In this document: positions 33,923 to 42,260 of the stretch, in pieces
Layout: the number at the start of each line of letters is the position of its first letter
How positions within the stretch are numbered: the stretch's first letter is position 1
Origin: Oscillospiraceae bacterium
GTDB lineage: Bacteria > Bacillota > Clostridia > Oscillospirales > Oscillospiraceae
NCBI GenBank assembly: GCA_017527825.1
Contig: JAFXPO010000019.1
Location: 62,001 to 126,000, forward strand
DNA length: 64,000 bases
Direction: 5' to 3'
Notes under the pieces: generated by a model
Databases searched by the model: none
The model's input: the letters and a program-made list of their open reading frames with translations, nothing else
What the model was told of the DNA's origin: nothing
Made by a program: the position numbers and the translations under genes

Positions 33923-35245
33923 TTACTCCTTCTCCCCGCGCTCGCGGACGGTGAGGACGATGGGCGTACCCTCCAGACCGAACACGCTGCGGATGCAGTT
34001 TTCAAGATACCGGCGATAGGAAAAATGGAACAGCCGCGCGTCGTTGCAGAACACAACAAAGTGCGGCGGCTTCACGCCGACCTGCGTCATGTAGTAAATT
34101 TTCAGGCGTCTGCCCTTGTCCGTGGGCGGTTGGACGCGTGTCTGCGCGTCCTCTAGCACGTTGTTGAGCATGCCGGTGGTGATGCGGGTGCAGGACTGTT
34201 CGTGGACGTAGTTGATCAGCTCAAAGAGCCGCGGCACGCGCTGCCCCGTCGCCGCCGAGATAAACAGCACCGGCGCATAGGTCATGTAGGCAAGGTCACG
34301 GCGCACGTCTTCGCGCATGTGATCCATGGTCTTGCCGTCTTTTTCGACCAAATCCCACTTGTTCACCACAATGATGCACGCCTTCCCCGCCTCGTGCGCG
34401 AGACCGGCGACCTTGGTGTCCTGCTCGGTGACGCCCTCGGTGGCGTCGATCAGGATAAGGCACACATCCGCGCGGTCGATCGCCATGGTCGCGCGCAGGA
34501 CGCTGTAGCGCTCGATGCTCTCGTCCACCTTGGACTTCTTGCGCATGCCCGCGGTATCGATAAAGACGTATTTGCCCGACTCGTTTTCAAAATAGCTGTC
34601 GATGGCGTCGCGGGTCGTGCCCGCCACGTTGCTGACGATCACACGCTCCTGACCCAGAATGCGGTTCACCAGCGAGGACTTGCCCACGTTGGGCTTGCCG
34701 ATCACGGCGACCTTGATGGTGTCGTCGTCCTCGTCCTCGCCGTCGTCGGGCGGAAAGTATTCGATGCAGCGATCCAACAGGTCGCCGGTGCCGTGACCGT
34801 GGACGGCGGAGACCGCCACAGGGTCACCCATGCCGAGGTTATAGAACTCGTAGTAGTCCGGGTCGAGCGTGCCGGTGGAGTCCATCTTGTTCACCGCCAG
34901 CACGATGGGCTTGCCGGACTTGAGCAGCATCGTCGCCACCTCCTGATCGGAGGCGGTGAGACCGGTCTTGATGTCGGTCAGAAAGATGATGACGTCGGCG
35001 TGGTCAATGGCGATCTGCGCCTGCTCACGCATAAAGGTCAGGATTTGATCGTCGGTGCGCGGCTCGATGCCGCCGGTATCGACCAGCATGAACTTCCGCC
35101 CCACCCACTCGCACTCGCCGTAGATGCGGTCGCGGGTGACGCCGGGGGTGTCCTCGACGATGGCAAGGCGCTTGCCGATGAGCTTGTTGAAGAGCATGGA
35201 CTTGCCCACATTCGGGCGACCCACAATGGCAACCAAAGGTTTCAT
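33923..35245 (-). CDS. der: Ribosome-assembly GTPase Der (EngA)
   Basis: 440 residues with the tandem GTPase domains unique to Der: GRPNVGKS (residues 8-15) and DTPGVTRD for G1, then after an acidic linker (DDGEDEDDD) GKPNVGKS (near 184), NVAGTTRD, DTAGMRKKSKV and NKWD for G2, ending in a KH-like domain (RRLKIYYMTQVGVKPPHFVVFCND). It supports 50S subunit maturation. It overlaps the DUF512 gene by 4 nt and lies directly before plsY. Confidence 0.96.
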   Translation of the reverse strand: MKPLVAIVGRPNVGKSMLFNKLIGKRLAIVEDTPGVTRDRIYGECEWVGRKFMLVDTGGIEPRTDDQILTFMREQAQIAIDHADVIIFLTDIKTGLTASDQEVATMLLKSGKPIVLAVNKMDSTGTLDPDYYEFYNLGMGDPVAVSAVHGHGTGDLLDRCIEYFPPDDGEDEDDDTIKVAVIGKPNVGKSSLVNRILGQERVIVSNVAGTTRDAIDSYFENESGKYVFIDTAGMRKKSKVDESIERYSVLRATMAIDRADVCLILIDATEGVTEQDTKVAGLAHEAGKACIIVVNKWDLVEKDGKTMDHMREDVRRDLAYMTYAPVLFISAATGQRVPRLFELINYVHEQSCTRITTGMLNNVLEDAQTRVQPPTDKGRRLKIYYMTQVGVKPPHFVVFCNDARLFHFSYRRYLENCIRSVFGLEGTPIVLTVRERGEKE

Positions 35246-36552
35246 ATCGTATCTTCCTCCTTGGAGAAAAGGGTGTCGACTAAGGAATAGCCGTCGGTCT
35301 CGGAAACCACCACCGGCCGGTGCAGCGCGTCGGACAGCTGCTCCAGCGTCACATCGTCGAGGAACACGCCCTCGCCGTGGCGGAGCATATTGGCGGGGAT
35401 GATGATGCGCTCGCCCAGTTCCCGCGACGTGAGCTGCCTGATGATGTCCTGCCCGGTCACAAGTCCGGAGACCGTGATGCTGTGACCGAAGAAATCATTG
35501 ACAATGGCGACGACCTCCCCGCGCAGCGCGGGAAATTTTTGCTTCGCCTCGTCCACCAGCCGCTCAATGAACGGCGCGGCGGCAACGCCGGTGGCGATGG
35601 TGAAGCTGCTCACGTCGCCGTCGTCGATATCCCGCAAGCCGTCCAGAAACTCGTTGGTCGTGTTGCGGAGCATGCCCACACCGTTATCCAGCTGCTGATA
35701 GTCCTCGTAATAACTCTCATCCGGCAGGGGACGGTTTGCCTTGAGGTACAGCTCGTCCGCGCAGAAAAACATGCGCGTGCCAAACCGCTTCAGACATTTT
35801 TCACCGTACTCGTCCACGATGTCAATGATGGCGTTCGCGCTCTCCTCATCCACCGGATGCAGCCGGGCAAGACCCTTGCGGTACTTGGTCAGCCCAACCG
35901 GCACCACGGAGCAGGAGTGGAAGCCGATCTCCATCAAATCCTCGATGGTGCGGCGCAGGTGATCGCCGTCGTTCCAGCCGGGGCAGACGACGATCTGACC
36001 GTTCATCTCGATGCCCGCCTCGCCGAAGGCGCGCATGTACTCGATGCTCTTGTCCGCGTCCTTGTTGCCCAGCAGCGTCCGCCGCAGCTGCGGCTCCGTC
36101 GCCTGTACGGATACATTGATGGGGCTGATGCGCAGGTCGATGATGCGCTGCGCCTCGCGCTCAGACAGGTTGGTGAGCGTGATGTAGTTGCCCATCAGAA
36201 AGGATAGCCGCGCGTCGTCATCTTTAAAGTACAATGTGTCGCGCATATTCGGCGGCATCTGGTCGACAAAGCAGAACACGCAGTGATTGGAACAGGGGCG
36301 CGGCTCGTCCATGAGGTAGGTGTCAAAGTTCAGACCGAGGTCCTCCCCCTCGTCCTTGCGGACGCGGAGCCTGCGCACCGTGCCGTCTGGCTCCTGCAGC
36401 TCCACACGCAGCACCGGATCGTAGCAGAAGAAGCGGTAGTCCAGCACGTCCGCAATCTCGTGGTGATTGAGTTTCAAAAGCGTTTCGCCGGCGCGGATGC
36501 CCGCCCGCTCCGCGGGGCTTCCCGCGTCCACCGACGCGATGACCGTGCTCAT
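35242..36552 (-). CDS. PDZ-radical SAM protein of the DUF512 family
   Basis: 436 residues behind GAGGAGGG. Residues 1-70 form a PDZ-like domain (VDAGSPAERAGIRAGETLLKLN). A radical SAM core follows with the cluster motif CSNHCVFCFV (near 86), LMGNYITLTN (near 117), and a C-terminal DUF512 region with AIVNDFFGHSITVSGLVTGQD and a final LRHGEGVFLDDVT. The family is conserved in Clostridia and Cyanobacteria, almost always next to der as here, but its reaction is not established. Linkage with Der hints at a role in ribosome or translation maintenance; that is inference. Confidence 0.88.
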   Translation of the reverse strand: MSTVIASVDAGSPAERAGIRAGETLLKLNHHEIADVLDYRFFCYDPVLRVELQEPDGTVRRLRVRKDEGEDLGLNFDTYLMDEPRPCSNHCVFCFVDQMPPNMRDTLYFKDDDARLSFLMGNYITLTNLSEREAQRIIDLRISPINVSVQATEPQLRRTLLGNKDADKSIEYMRAFGEAGIEMNGQIVVCPGWNDGDHLRRTIEDLMEIGFHSCSVVPVGLTKYRKGLARLHPVDEESANAIIDIVDEYGEKCLKRFGTRMFFCADELYLKANRPLPDESYYEDYQQLDNGVGMLRNTTNEFLDGLRDIDDGDVSSFTIATGVAAAPFIERLVDEAKQKFPALRGEVVAIVNDFFGHSITVSGLVTGQDIIRQLTSRELGERIIIPANMLRHGEGVFLDDVTLEQLSDALHRPVVVSETDGYSLVDTLFSKEEDTI

Positions 36553-36636
36553 CGGCTTCCCTCCTCTCCGCGTCTGCGCAAAATTTAACTTTTATATTAT
36601 AAGGGAATTGCCGCCGTGAATCAAGCAAAAAATGCA

Positions 36637-36665
36637 TTGACAGGCATCTTTTCTTCTTATATAAT
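36637..36665 (+). promoter_or_regulatory. Perfect consensus sigma-A promoter
   Basis: TTGACA (36637-36642), a 17-bp spacer and TATAAT (36660-36665). It drives the short leader and attenuator before the small DMT gene. Confidence 0.93.
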
Positions 36666-36703
36666 TCAATTTGTGAGAAGTCAGAGCGATTTCGTTTGAG
36701 ATT

Positions 36704-36734
36704 GCCACCGCCCAAAGGGGTCGGTGGCTTTTTT
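36704..36734 (+). terminator. Leader attenuator: terminator immediately before a ribosome site
   Basis: GCCACCG pairs with CGGTGGC around CCCAAAGGGGT, followed by six T and then directly by AGGAGG. A full intrinsic terminator between a perfect promoter and the gene start implies premature termination that something relieves. The leader is only about 75 nt and I recognise no known aptamer in it. Confidence 0.82.
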
Positions 36735-36747
36735 AGGAGGTTTTCTT

Positions 36748-37173
36748 ATGTGGAACATGATCTGGCCGCTGCTGGTCATCGTCGGCAGTAACTGCTTCTA
36801 TCACATCTGCGCGAAGTCCATGCCGGAGGACGCCCATGCCTTCGGCGCGCTGACCGTGACCTATCTCATCGGCGCGGCGATCTCCGCCGTCACGTTCGTC
36901 GTGAGCGTCCGTCCCGCCAACGTGCTCACGGAGCTGCACAAGCTCAACTGGGCGCCGTTCCTTCTGGGGCTTGCCATCGTGGGGCTGGAAGCCGGCAACG
37001 TGTTTCTCTACCGCGCGGGCTGGAAGATCAGCGTCGGCTCGCTGGTGGGCAACATCAGTCTCGCCGTGGTGCTGCTGTTTGTCGGGTACTTTCTGTTTCA
37101 CGAGCAGATCACCGCGCGGCAGCTCATCGGAGCCGCGGTCTGCGCATTGGGGCTGTACCTGATTACAAAGTAA
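36748..37173 (+). CDS. Small DMT-superfamily membrane protein
   Basis: 141 residues from the ATG at 36748 behind AGGAGG. Four or five hydrophobic segments fill the protein, and the last (ITARQLIGAAVCALGLYLIT) matches the closing helix of EamA/SMR-like transporters. It is half the length of EamA proteins, so it should work as a dimer. HKLNWAPFLLGLAIVGLEAGNVFLYRAGW around residue 65-95 is also typical. The cargo is unknown; SMR relatives export cationic compounds. The gene is controlled by a leader terminator, suggesting inducible expression. Confidence 0.78.
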   Translation: MWNMIWPLLVIVGSNCFYHICAKSMPEDAHAFGALTVTYLIGAAISAVTFVVSVRPANVLTELHKLNWAPFLLGLAIVGLEAGNVFLYRAGWKISVGSLVGNISLAVVLLFVGYFLFHEQITARQLIGAAVCALGLYLITK

Positions 37174-37174
37174 C

Positions 37175-37213
37175 GAAAAAAACGTTCGGGAGTTTCCTCC
37201 CGAACGTTTTTTC
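37175..37213 (-). terminator. Bidirectional terminator between DMT gene and rplS
   Basis: AACGTTCGGGAG/CTCCCGAACGTT with a TTTC loop and A/T-runs on both sides. Confidence 0.9.
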
Positions 37214-37227
37214 TCTCATTGAGCTTC

Positions 37228-37569
37228 TTACAGCTTCTCGCGAATCTTGGCTGCCTTGCCGACGCGACCGCGCAGATAATACAGCTTGGCGCGACGGACA
37301 TAGCCCTTGCGCACGGTCTCGATCTTCTCGATCGAGGGGCTGTGGATGGGGAACACCTTCTCCACGCCGACGCCATAGGCGAGACGGCGTACGGTGATGG
37401 TTTCCTCAATGCCGCCGTGCTTCTTGGCGATGACAATGCCCTCGAAGACCTGAATACGCTCGCGGGAGCCTTCCTTGATGCGCACATGCACGCGGACGGT
37501 GTCACCGACATTGGCGACAGGCGGCTCGGCCTTCAACTGCTGCTTTTCGAGTTCCTTGATGAGATCCAT
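37228..37569 (-). CDS. rplS: 50S ribosomal protein L19
   Basis: 113 residues, normal L19 length. [23 protein letters not shown] (near 22), [18 protein letters not shown] (near 61) and the closing [20 protein letters not shown] are family signatures. L19 sits at the interface of the two ribosomal subunits. It stands alone here; the usual trmD neighbour is absent. Confidence 0.97.
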   Translation of the reverse strand: MDLIKELEKQQLKAEPPVANVGDTVRVHVRIKEGSRERIQVFEGIVIAKKHGGIEETITVRRLAYGVGVEKVFPIHSPSIEKIETVRKGYVRRAKLYYLRGRVGKAAKIREKL

Positions 37570-37589
37570 GGATGTTTTCCTCCTGTATG

Positions 37590-37650
37590 ATAGGCGTTCA
37601 TGGTCGTTTGTAATATGCGGTGATTGCCGCCCACGCCAGAGGACCGCCCT
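37590..37650 (-). promoter_or_regulatory. Candidate L19 autoregulatory leader
   Basis: The minus-strand leader contains GGGCGGTCC, a hairpin GGCGGCAATCACCGC, CATATTA and ATGAACGCC, then CAGGAGG just before rplS. GGCGGTCC..GAACGCC resembles the core of the Firmicutes L19 leader by which the protein represses itself. The match is from memory of the pattern and only partial. Confidence 0.4.
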
Positions 37651-37728
37651 TTTTCAAGCTATGGTAGAATATCACAACGTTCGTGAAAATGCAAGCGTTA
37701 TTTCACCGTTTCTTCAAAAAAGACCGGC

Positions 37729-38094
37729 TCACAGCGCCCCTTGGAGCTTTTCCAGCGCCTTTCTCGACGTGCCTTGCGGGATCAGCCCCTCCTTTGCCGT
37801 CGCGCGGACGCGCAGCGCACCGCCCTCCGGGCACAACTCGATCACCGCCGGGTTCCTGTCGCCAATCCCTGCCATGACAAAACCGACGACCTCGCCCGGT
37901 TCCGTATCCTCAGGAAACAGCGCGCCGCAGCGCTCCAGCGCAGCCGACGCCTCCTCCAGTGGGCAGGAAAGAACCGTTTCCTCGCTGTGGGGCTTCAGCT
38001 TGAGCACCGCCTTGAGCACCGTGTCGTACCGCTTTCCCGACAGCCCCTGCGTGAACAGGTGGGTCAGCAAGCCGCCCGTCTTCTCACTCGCCAT
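37729..38094 (-). CDS. Conserved-looking protein of unknown function
   Basis: 121 residues from the ATG at 38094. No family was recognised. It is soluble, with a helical N-terminal part (GGLLTHLFTQGLSGKRYDTVLKAVLKL) and a beta-rich middle (VVGFVMAGIGDRNPAVIELC, GALRVRATAKEGLI). It is the third gene after alaS and the HIT gene, 19 nt after the latter, so co-expression is likely. Codon use and GC match the neighbours. Confidence 0.65.
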   Translation of the reverse strand: MASEKTGGLLTHLFTQGLSGKRYDTVLKAVLKLKPHSEETVLSCPLEEASAALERCGALFPEDTEPGEVVGFVMAGIGDRNPAVIELCPEGGALRVRATAKEGLIPQGTSRKALEKLQGAL

Positions 38095-38113
38095 CATACG
38101 CGCCGGACCCCCG

Positions 38114-38452
38114 TCAGCCCGGAGGCCACGTCATGTCGCGGCCGGAGAGCACATGGAAGTGCAGGTGCGGCACGCTCTGCCCCGCCTGCTCGCCGATGTT
38201 CGACACCACGCGATAGCTCTCCACGCCCTTCTCCCGCGCGATCTTTGCGATCACCTCGAAGATATGCGCGACGACCGCACTGTTACACTCATTCACCTCT
38301 GCGACGCTGCCGATGTGCGTTTTCGGGATCACAAGAAAATGCACCGGTGCCTGCGGGTCAATGTCGTTGAACGCAAGGCAGATGTCATCCTCATATACTT
38401 TGCTGCTGGGGATTTCCCCGGAAATGATCTTGCAGAACAAGCAATCCGACAT
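38114..38452 (-). CDS. HIT-family nucleotide-binding hydrolase
   Basis: 112 residues of the HINT branch of histidine-triad proteins. CLFCKIISGEIPSSKVYEDD (residues 4-23) with a zinc-type CxxC start, HFLVIPKTHI near 38, and the triad HLHFHVL near 95 are present. Such enzymes hydrolyse AMP-lysine or similar aminoacyl-adenylates. Being 24 nt downstream of alaS, it may clear aminoacyl-AMP by-products; that link is inferred. Confidence 0.93.
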   Translation of the reverse strand: MSDCLFCKIISGEIPSSKVYEDDICLAFNDIDPQAPVHFLVIPKTHIGSVAEVNECNSAVVAHIFEVIAKIAREKGVESYRVVSNIGEQAGQSVPHLHFHVLSGRDMTWPPG

Positions 38453-38476
38453 ATAGGGACTCCTTTCTGTTGTTTT

Positions 38477-41137
38477 TCAGCCAACAATCTTTTCGACAAA
38501 CGGCTTCACTGCCGTGAGCGCCTCGCTCACCTTGCTTGCGTCGCTGCCGCCGCCCATGGCGCTGTCCGGCTTTCCGCCGCCCTTGCCGCCGACGATGGGG
38601 GCGATGCTCTTGATGATGTCGCCCGCCCTGACGCCCCTGGCGACCGCGTCCTTGCCGCAGACCGCCAGCAACGTCACCTTCTCACCCGCGAGCGCGATGA
38701 CCGCCACCACGGAGGCGTCCTTGTCGCGCAGCACGTCGCCCATCTGGCGCAGGCTGTTGGGGTCGCCGCTCGTGACCGTGGTCGTGACGACGTGCAGCCC
38801 GCCAACGTCCGCGGCGCTCTTCAAGAGGTCGCCCGCGCTGCCCGCGCTCTCCTTCGCCTTGTACTGTTCGATGAGCCGCTTCGCCTCTTTCAGCTCGTTG
38901 AGCGTCTGCTCAATGCGTCCACCCAGCTCGCCCGGCGTGGTCTTGAGCATCGACGCCGCGGCGCGCAGCGCCTCGTGCTCTTGGTTGACGCCCTCGTAGG
39001 TGGCGACGCCGGTGGTCGCCTCGATGCGGCGCACGCCGGAGGCAACGCTGCCCTCGCTCGTGATGCGGAACGTGCCTGCCTTGGCAGTGTTGTCAAGGTG
39101 CGTGCCGCCGCAGAACTCCATGGACACGCAGTTCTCGCCCGCGCCCATCTCGACCACGCGCACCACGTCGCCGTACTTCTCGCCAAACATAGCGACGGCG
39201 CCCTTCTTCTTCGCCTCCTCGATGGGAAGCTCCTCGGTGACGACGCCGTAGCCCGTCAGAATCCATTCGTTGACGAGGGACTCGATCTTGCGCAGTTCCT
39301 CCGCCGTGACCGCTTCAAAGTGGGAAAAGTCAAAGCGCAGGCGGTCGGGCTCCACCAGAGAGCCTGCCTGATGAACGTGGTCGCCCAGGACCTGTTTGAG
39401 CGCGGCGTCCAGCAGATGCGTCGCGCTGTGGGCACGGCGGATCGCGTCGCGGCGGGTCGTGTCGATCATGGCGCAGGCGGTGTCTCCCACGCGAAGGCTG
39501 CCCGTCGCGAGATTGCCGTAGTGCAGGTACTTTCCGCCCTTGTTCTTCTGCACGTCTGTCACGATGAAGCCGTCGATCGTGCCGTGATCGGCGATCTGAC
39601 CGCCCATCTCGGCATAGAACGGGGTCTTGTCCAGCACGACAATGGCGTCCGCGCCGGCGGTGATCTCCTCGCGCAACTCGCCGTCGGCGACAATGGCAAG
39701 AACCTTGGATTGGAACGAGTCGTGGTCATATCCGACAAATTCGGTGGCAGGAATCTCCTTGCCGAGGTCGACGCCCGCCCAGCCGAGGTCACCGAGCGCC
39801 TTGCGCGCTTCACGGGCGCGCTCCTTCTGCTCCTGCATGAGCGCCCGGAATGCGTCCTCGTCCACGCTCAGTCCCTCATCCTTCGCCATCTCGATGGTGA
39901 GGTCAATGGGGAAGCCGTAGGTGTCGTACAGCTTGAACGCGTCCGCGCCGGAGAACGTGGTCTCGCCCTTTGCCTTGTGCTCCGCGAGCATGTCAGAGAA
40001 AATCTTCATGCCGCCGTCGATGGTCTTGGCGAAATTCTCCTCCTCGGTGCGAATGACCTTGGTGATATACGCCTGCTTCTCGCGGATATCCTTGTATTCG
40101 CCCTCGTTGACGGTGACGACCGTGTCCACAATGGAGTACAGGAACGGCTCGTTGACGCCCAGGAGCTTGCCGTGACGCGCCGCGCGGCGGAGCAGGCGGC
40201 GCAGCACATAGCCGCGTCCCTCGTTGCTCGGCAGCACGCCGTCGCAAATCATGAAGCTGGCGGAACGGATGTGGTCGGTGATGATGCGCAAACTCACATC
40301 GCGCTCATAGCTCTCGCCGTAATGTGCGCCGGTGATCTCGCTGACCTTATTGGTGATGTGCATGACCGTGTCCACGTCGAACAGGCTGTCTACATCCTGC
40401 GACACCACGGCGAGACGCTCAAGACCCATGCCGGTGTCGATATTCTTCTGCTTGAGTTCGGTGTAGTTGTTGTGGCCGTCGTTGTCGAACTGGGAGAACA
40501 CGACGTTCCAGACCTCCATGTAGCGGTCACAGTCGCAGCCCACGGTGCAGCCCGGCTTACCGCAGCCGTACTTCTCGCCGCGGTCGTAGTAAATCTCGGA
40601 GCAGGGGCCGCAGGGACCGGAGCCGTGCTCCCAGAAGTTGTCCTCCTTGCCGAACTTGAAAATGCGCTCTTTGGGAATGCCGATTTCCTTGTTCCAGATG
40701 TCGAACGCCTCATCATCGGCGGGCGTCGTCTCGTTGCCCTCAAACACGGAGGGGTACAGGCGGTCAGGCTCCAGCCCCGCCCACTCCGGGCTGGTCAGGA
40801 ACTCCCACGCCCAATGGATCGCGTCGCGCTTGAAGTAGTCGCCGAACGAGAAGTTGCCCAGCATCTCAAAGTAGGTGCCATGGCGGGCGGTTTTGCCCAC
40901 GTTATCGATGTCGCCGGTGCGGATGCACTTCTGGCAGGTGGTCACGCGGCGGCGCGGCGGCTCCTCCTCGCCCTTGAACCAGGGCTTCATCGGAGTCATG
41001 CCCGCGTTGATGAGCAGGATGGACTTGTCGTTCTGGGGTACGAGCGAAAAGCTCGGCAGGCGCAGATGCCCTTTACCCTCAAAGAAGGTCAGGAACTTCT
41101 CACGCAGCTCGTTTAAGCTGTAACTGGGATGTGCCAT
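38477..41137 (-). CDS. alaS: Alanyl-tRNA synthetase
   Basis: 886 residues with all AlaRS parts: class II catalytic core (MLGNFSFGDYFKRDAI, GCDCDRYMEVWNVVFSQF, and GMGLERLA), tRNA-recognition middle, the editing domain with zinc ligands HSATHLLDAALKQVLGDHVHQ and CGGTHLDNT, and a C-terminal dimerisation/C-Ala domain (KGGGKPDSAMGGGSD). It charges tRNA-Ala and edits Ser/Gly mischarging. The leader is about 60 nt, too short for a T-box. It heads an operon with the HIT gene and an unknown gene. Confidence 0.98.
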   Translation of the reverse strand: MAHPSYSLNELREKFLTFFEGKGHLRLPSFSLVPQNDKSILLINAGMTPMKPWFKGEEEPPRRRVTTCQKCIRTGDIDNVGKTARHGTYFEMLGNFSFGDYFKRDAIHWAWEFLTSPEWAGLEPDRLYPSVFEGNETTPADDEAFDIWNKEIGIPKERIFKFGKEDNFWEHGSGPCGPCSEIYYDRGEKYGCGKPGCTVGCDCDRYMEVWNVVFSQFDNDGHNNYTELKQKNIDTGMGLERLAVVSQDVDSLFDVDTVMHITNKVSEITGAHYGESYERDVSLRIITDHIRSASFMICDGVLPSNEGRGYVLRRLLRRAARHGKLLGVNEPFLYSIVDTVVTVNEGEYKDIREKQAYITKVIRTEEENFAKTIDGGMKIFSDMLAEHKAKGETTFSGADAFKLYDTYGFPIDLTIEMAKDEGLSVDEDAFRALMQEQKERAREARKALGDLGWAGVDLGKEIPATEFVGYDHDSFQSKVLAIVADGELREEITAGADAIVVLDKTPFYAEMGGQIADHGTIDGFIVTDVQKNKGGKYLHYGNLATGSLRVGDTACAMIDTTRRDAIRRAHSATHLLDAALKQVLGDHVHQAGSLVEPDRLRFDFSHFEAVTAEELRKIESLVNEWILTGYGVVTEELPIEEAKKKGAVAMFGEKYGDVVRVVEMGAGENCVSMEFCGGTHLDNTAKAGTFRITSEGSVASGVRRIEATTGVATYEGVNQEHEALRAAASMLKTTPGELGGRIEQTLNELKEAKRLIEQYKAKESAGSAGDLLKSAADVGGLHVVTTTVTSGDPNSLRQMGDVLRDKDASVVAVIALAGEKVTLLAVCGKDAVARGVRAGDIIKSIAPIVGGKGGGKPDSAMGGGSDASKVSEALTAVKPFVEKIVG

Positions 41138-41188
41138 GTGTCATTCTCCTTTTATATGAAAGTGTATCTGTCCATTCATAACTTGTCT

Positions 41189-41217
41189 ATTTTATAGAGT
41201 CTACCGCGGTTTGTCAA
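41189..41217 (-). promoter_or_regulatory. Promoter of alaS
   Basis: Minus strand TTGACA (41212-41217), a 17-bp spacer and TAAAAT (41189-41194). Confidence 0.78.
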
Positions 41218-41234
41218 TCCGCAAACGGAAAATG

Positions 41235-41263
41235 TTGAAATCCGCGCGAAAATCAGATATACT
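41235..41263 (+). promoter_or_regulatory. Promoter of the EamA gene at 41286
   Basis: TTGAAA (41235-41240), a 17-bp spacer and TATACT (41258-41263), divergent from the alaS promoter. Confidence 0.78.
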
Positions 41264-41285
41264 GTTCCGGCTTTGGAGGCGTACT

Positions 41286-42248
41286 ATGAAACGGATTAAC
41301 ATCGGCTATCTCTACATCGTGCTCTGCGCGATGATCTTCAGCTTCGTGGAGGTCGCGCTCAAGTTTACAAGTGGGATGTTCCACCCCATGCAGATCACCG
41401 TGCTGCGGTTCCTCATTGGCGGCGCGGTGCTGCTGCCCTTCGCGCTGCGCTCCATGCGTGCCCACGGCGCGCGGTTTACCCGCGCGGACGCCGGATTCTT
41501 TGTGGTGCTGGGCTTTCTGTTCGTCTGCGTCGCCATGACGTTCTATCAGCTCGCCGTGGTGTACGCCCCGGCGTCGGTGGTGGCGGTGCTCTTCTCCTGC
41601 AACCCGATCTTCATCACGGTGCTGGCGGGGCTGATCCTGCGCGAACCGATCCGCGGGAATCATGTGCTGGCGCTGTGTCTGGAGGCGGTCGCGGTGGTCA
41701 TCATCATCGACCCGTTCCACGCGCGGCTCGACCCGCTGGGCGTCGCGTTCGCGCTGCTCTCCGCGGCGCTGTTCGCGCTCTACAGCGTGTTCGGCAAGAA
41801 ACGCGCCGTGCGCTTCGGCGGCATCGCGGTCACGAGCCTCTGTTCCCTTTTTGGCGGCGCGGAACTGCTGGCGCTGCTCCTGCTGGGGCATACCGGCATC
41901 GGGCGGGCGCTGTACAGCGCACTGGGGCTGACAATCTACACGGACGTGCCGGTGCTCTCGACACTCACGAGCGAGGCGCTGCCGTGGCTGCTGTACCTCG
42001 GCGCAATCAACACAGGGCTTGGCTTCGTGTTTCACATGCTGGCGATGGAGAAAACCAACGCCCAGACCGCGTCGCTCATTTTCTTCCTCAAGCCGATCCT
42101 CGCGCCGCTGTTCGCGCTGGCGCTCATTCACGAGGAAATCCATCTCAACATGTGGCTTGGCATCCTCTGCTTTCTCGTCGGTTCGGGCGCCGCGATCCTG
42201 CCGGGGATCGTCGAGGCGCACAAAAAGCAAAAAGAAACGGCTCTGTGA
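41286..42248 (+). CDS. EamA-family (DMT) transporter
   Basis: 320 residues from the ATG at 41286 behind GGAGG. Ten hydrophobic helices in two EamA repeats: the first with FRF/LRFLIGGAVLLPFALR (near 42) and the pore-lining APASVVAVLFSCNPIFITVLAGLILREPI (near 96), the second with NAQTASLIFFLKPILAPLFALALIHEEI (near 255). These proteins export or import metabolites such as amino acids or nucleobases; the cargo is unknown. It is a single-gene unit with its own promoter and a terminator overlapping its stop. Confidence 0.9.
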   Translation: MKRINIGYLYIVLCAMIFSFVEVALKFTSGMFHPMQITVLRFLIGGAVLLPFALRSMRAHGARFTRADAGFFVVLGFLFVCVAMTFYQLAVVYAPASVVAVLFSCNPIFITVLAGLILREPIRGNHVLALCLEAVAVVIIIDPFHARLDPLGVAFALLSAALFALYSVFGKKRAVRFGGIAVTSLCSLFGGAELLALLLLGHTGIGRALYSALGLTIYTDVPVLSTLTSEALPWLLYLGAINTGLGFVFHMLAMEKTNAQTASLIFFLKPILAPLFALALIHEEIHLNMWLGILCFLVGSGAAILPGIVEAHKKQKETAL

Positions 42249-42260
42249 GCCGTTTCTTTT
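42230..42260 (+). terminator. Bidirectional terminator
   Basis: AAAAGAAACGGCT/AGCCGTTTCTTTT with a CTGTG loop. It overlaps the EamA stop on the plus strand and the U32 stop on the minus strand. Confidence 0.9.

Noticed and set aside
37475-41116. 1213-residue plus-strand frame across rplS, the HIT gene and alaS
   Set aside because: Antisense to several certain genes; it is a by-product of GC-rich third positions.
41138-41188. T-box riboswitch before alaS
   Set aside because: The transcript leader is only about 50 nt, far too short for a T-box, and no T-box sequence is seen.
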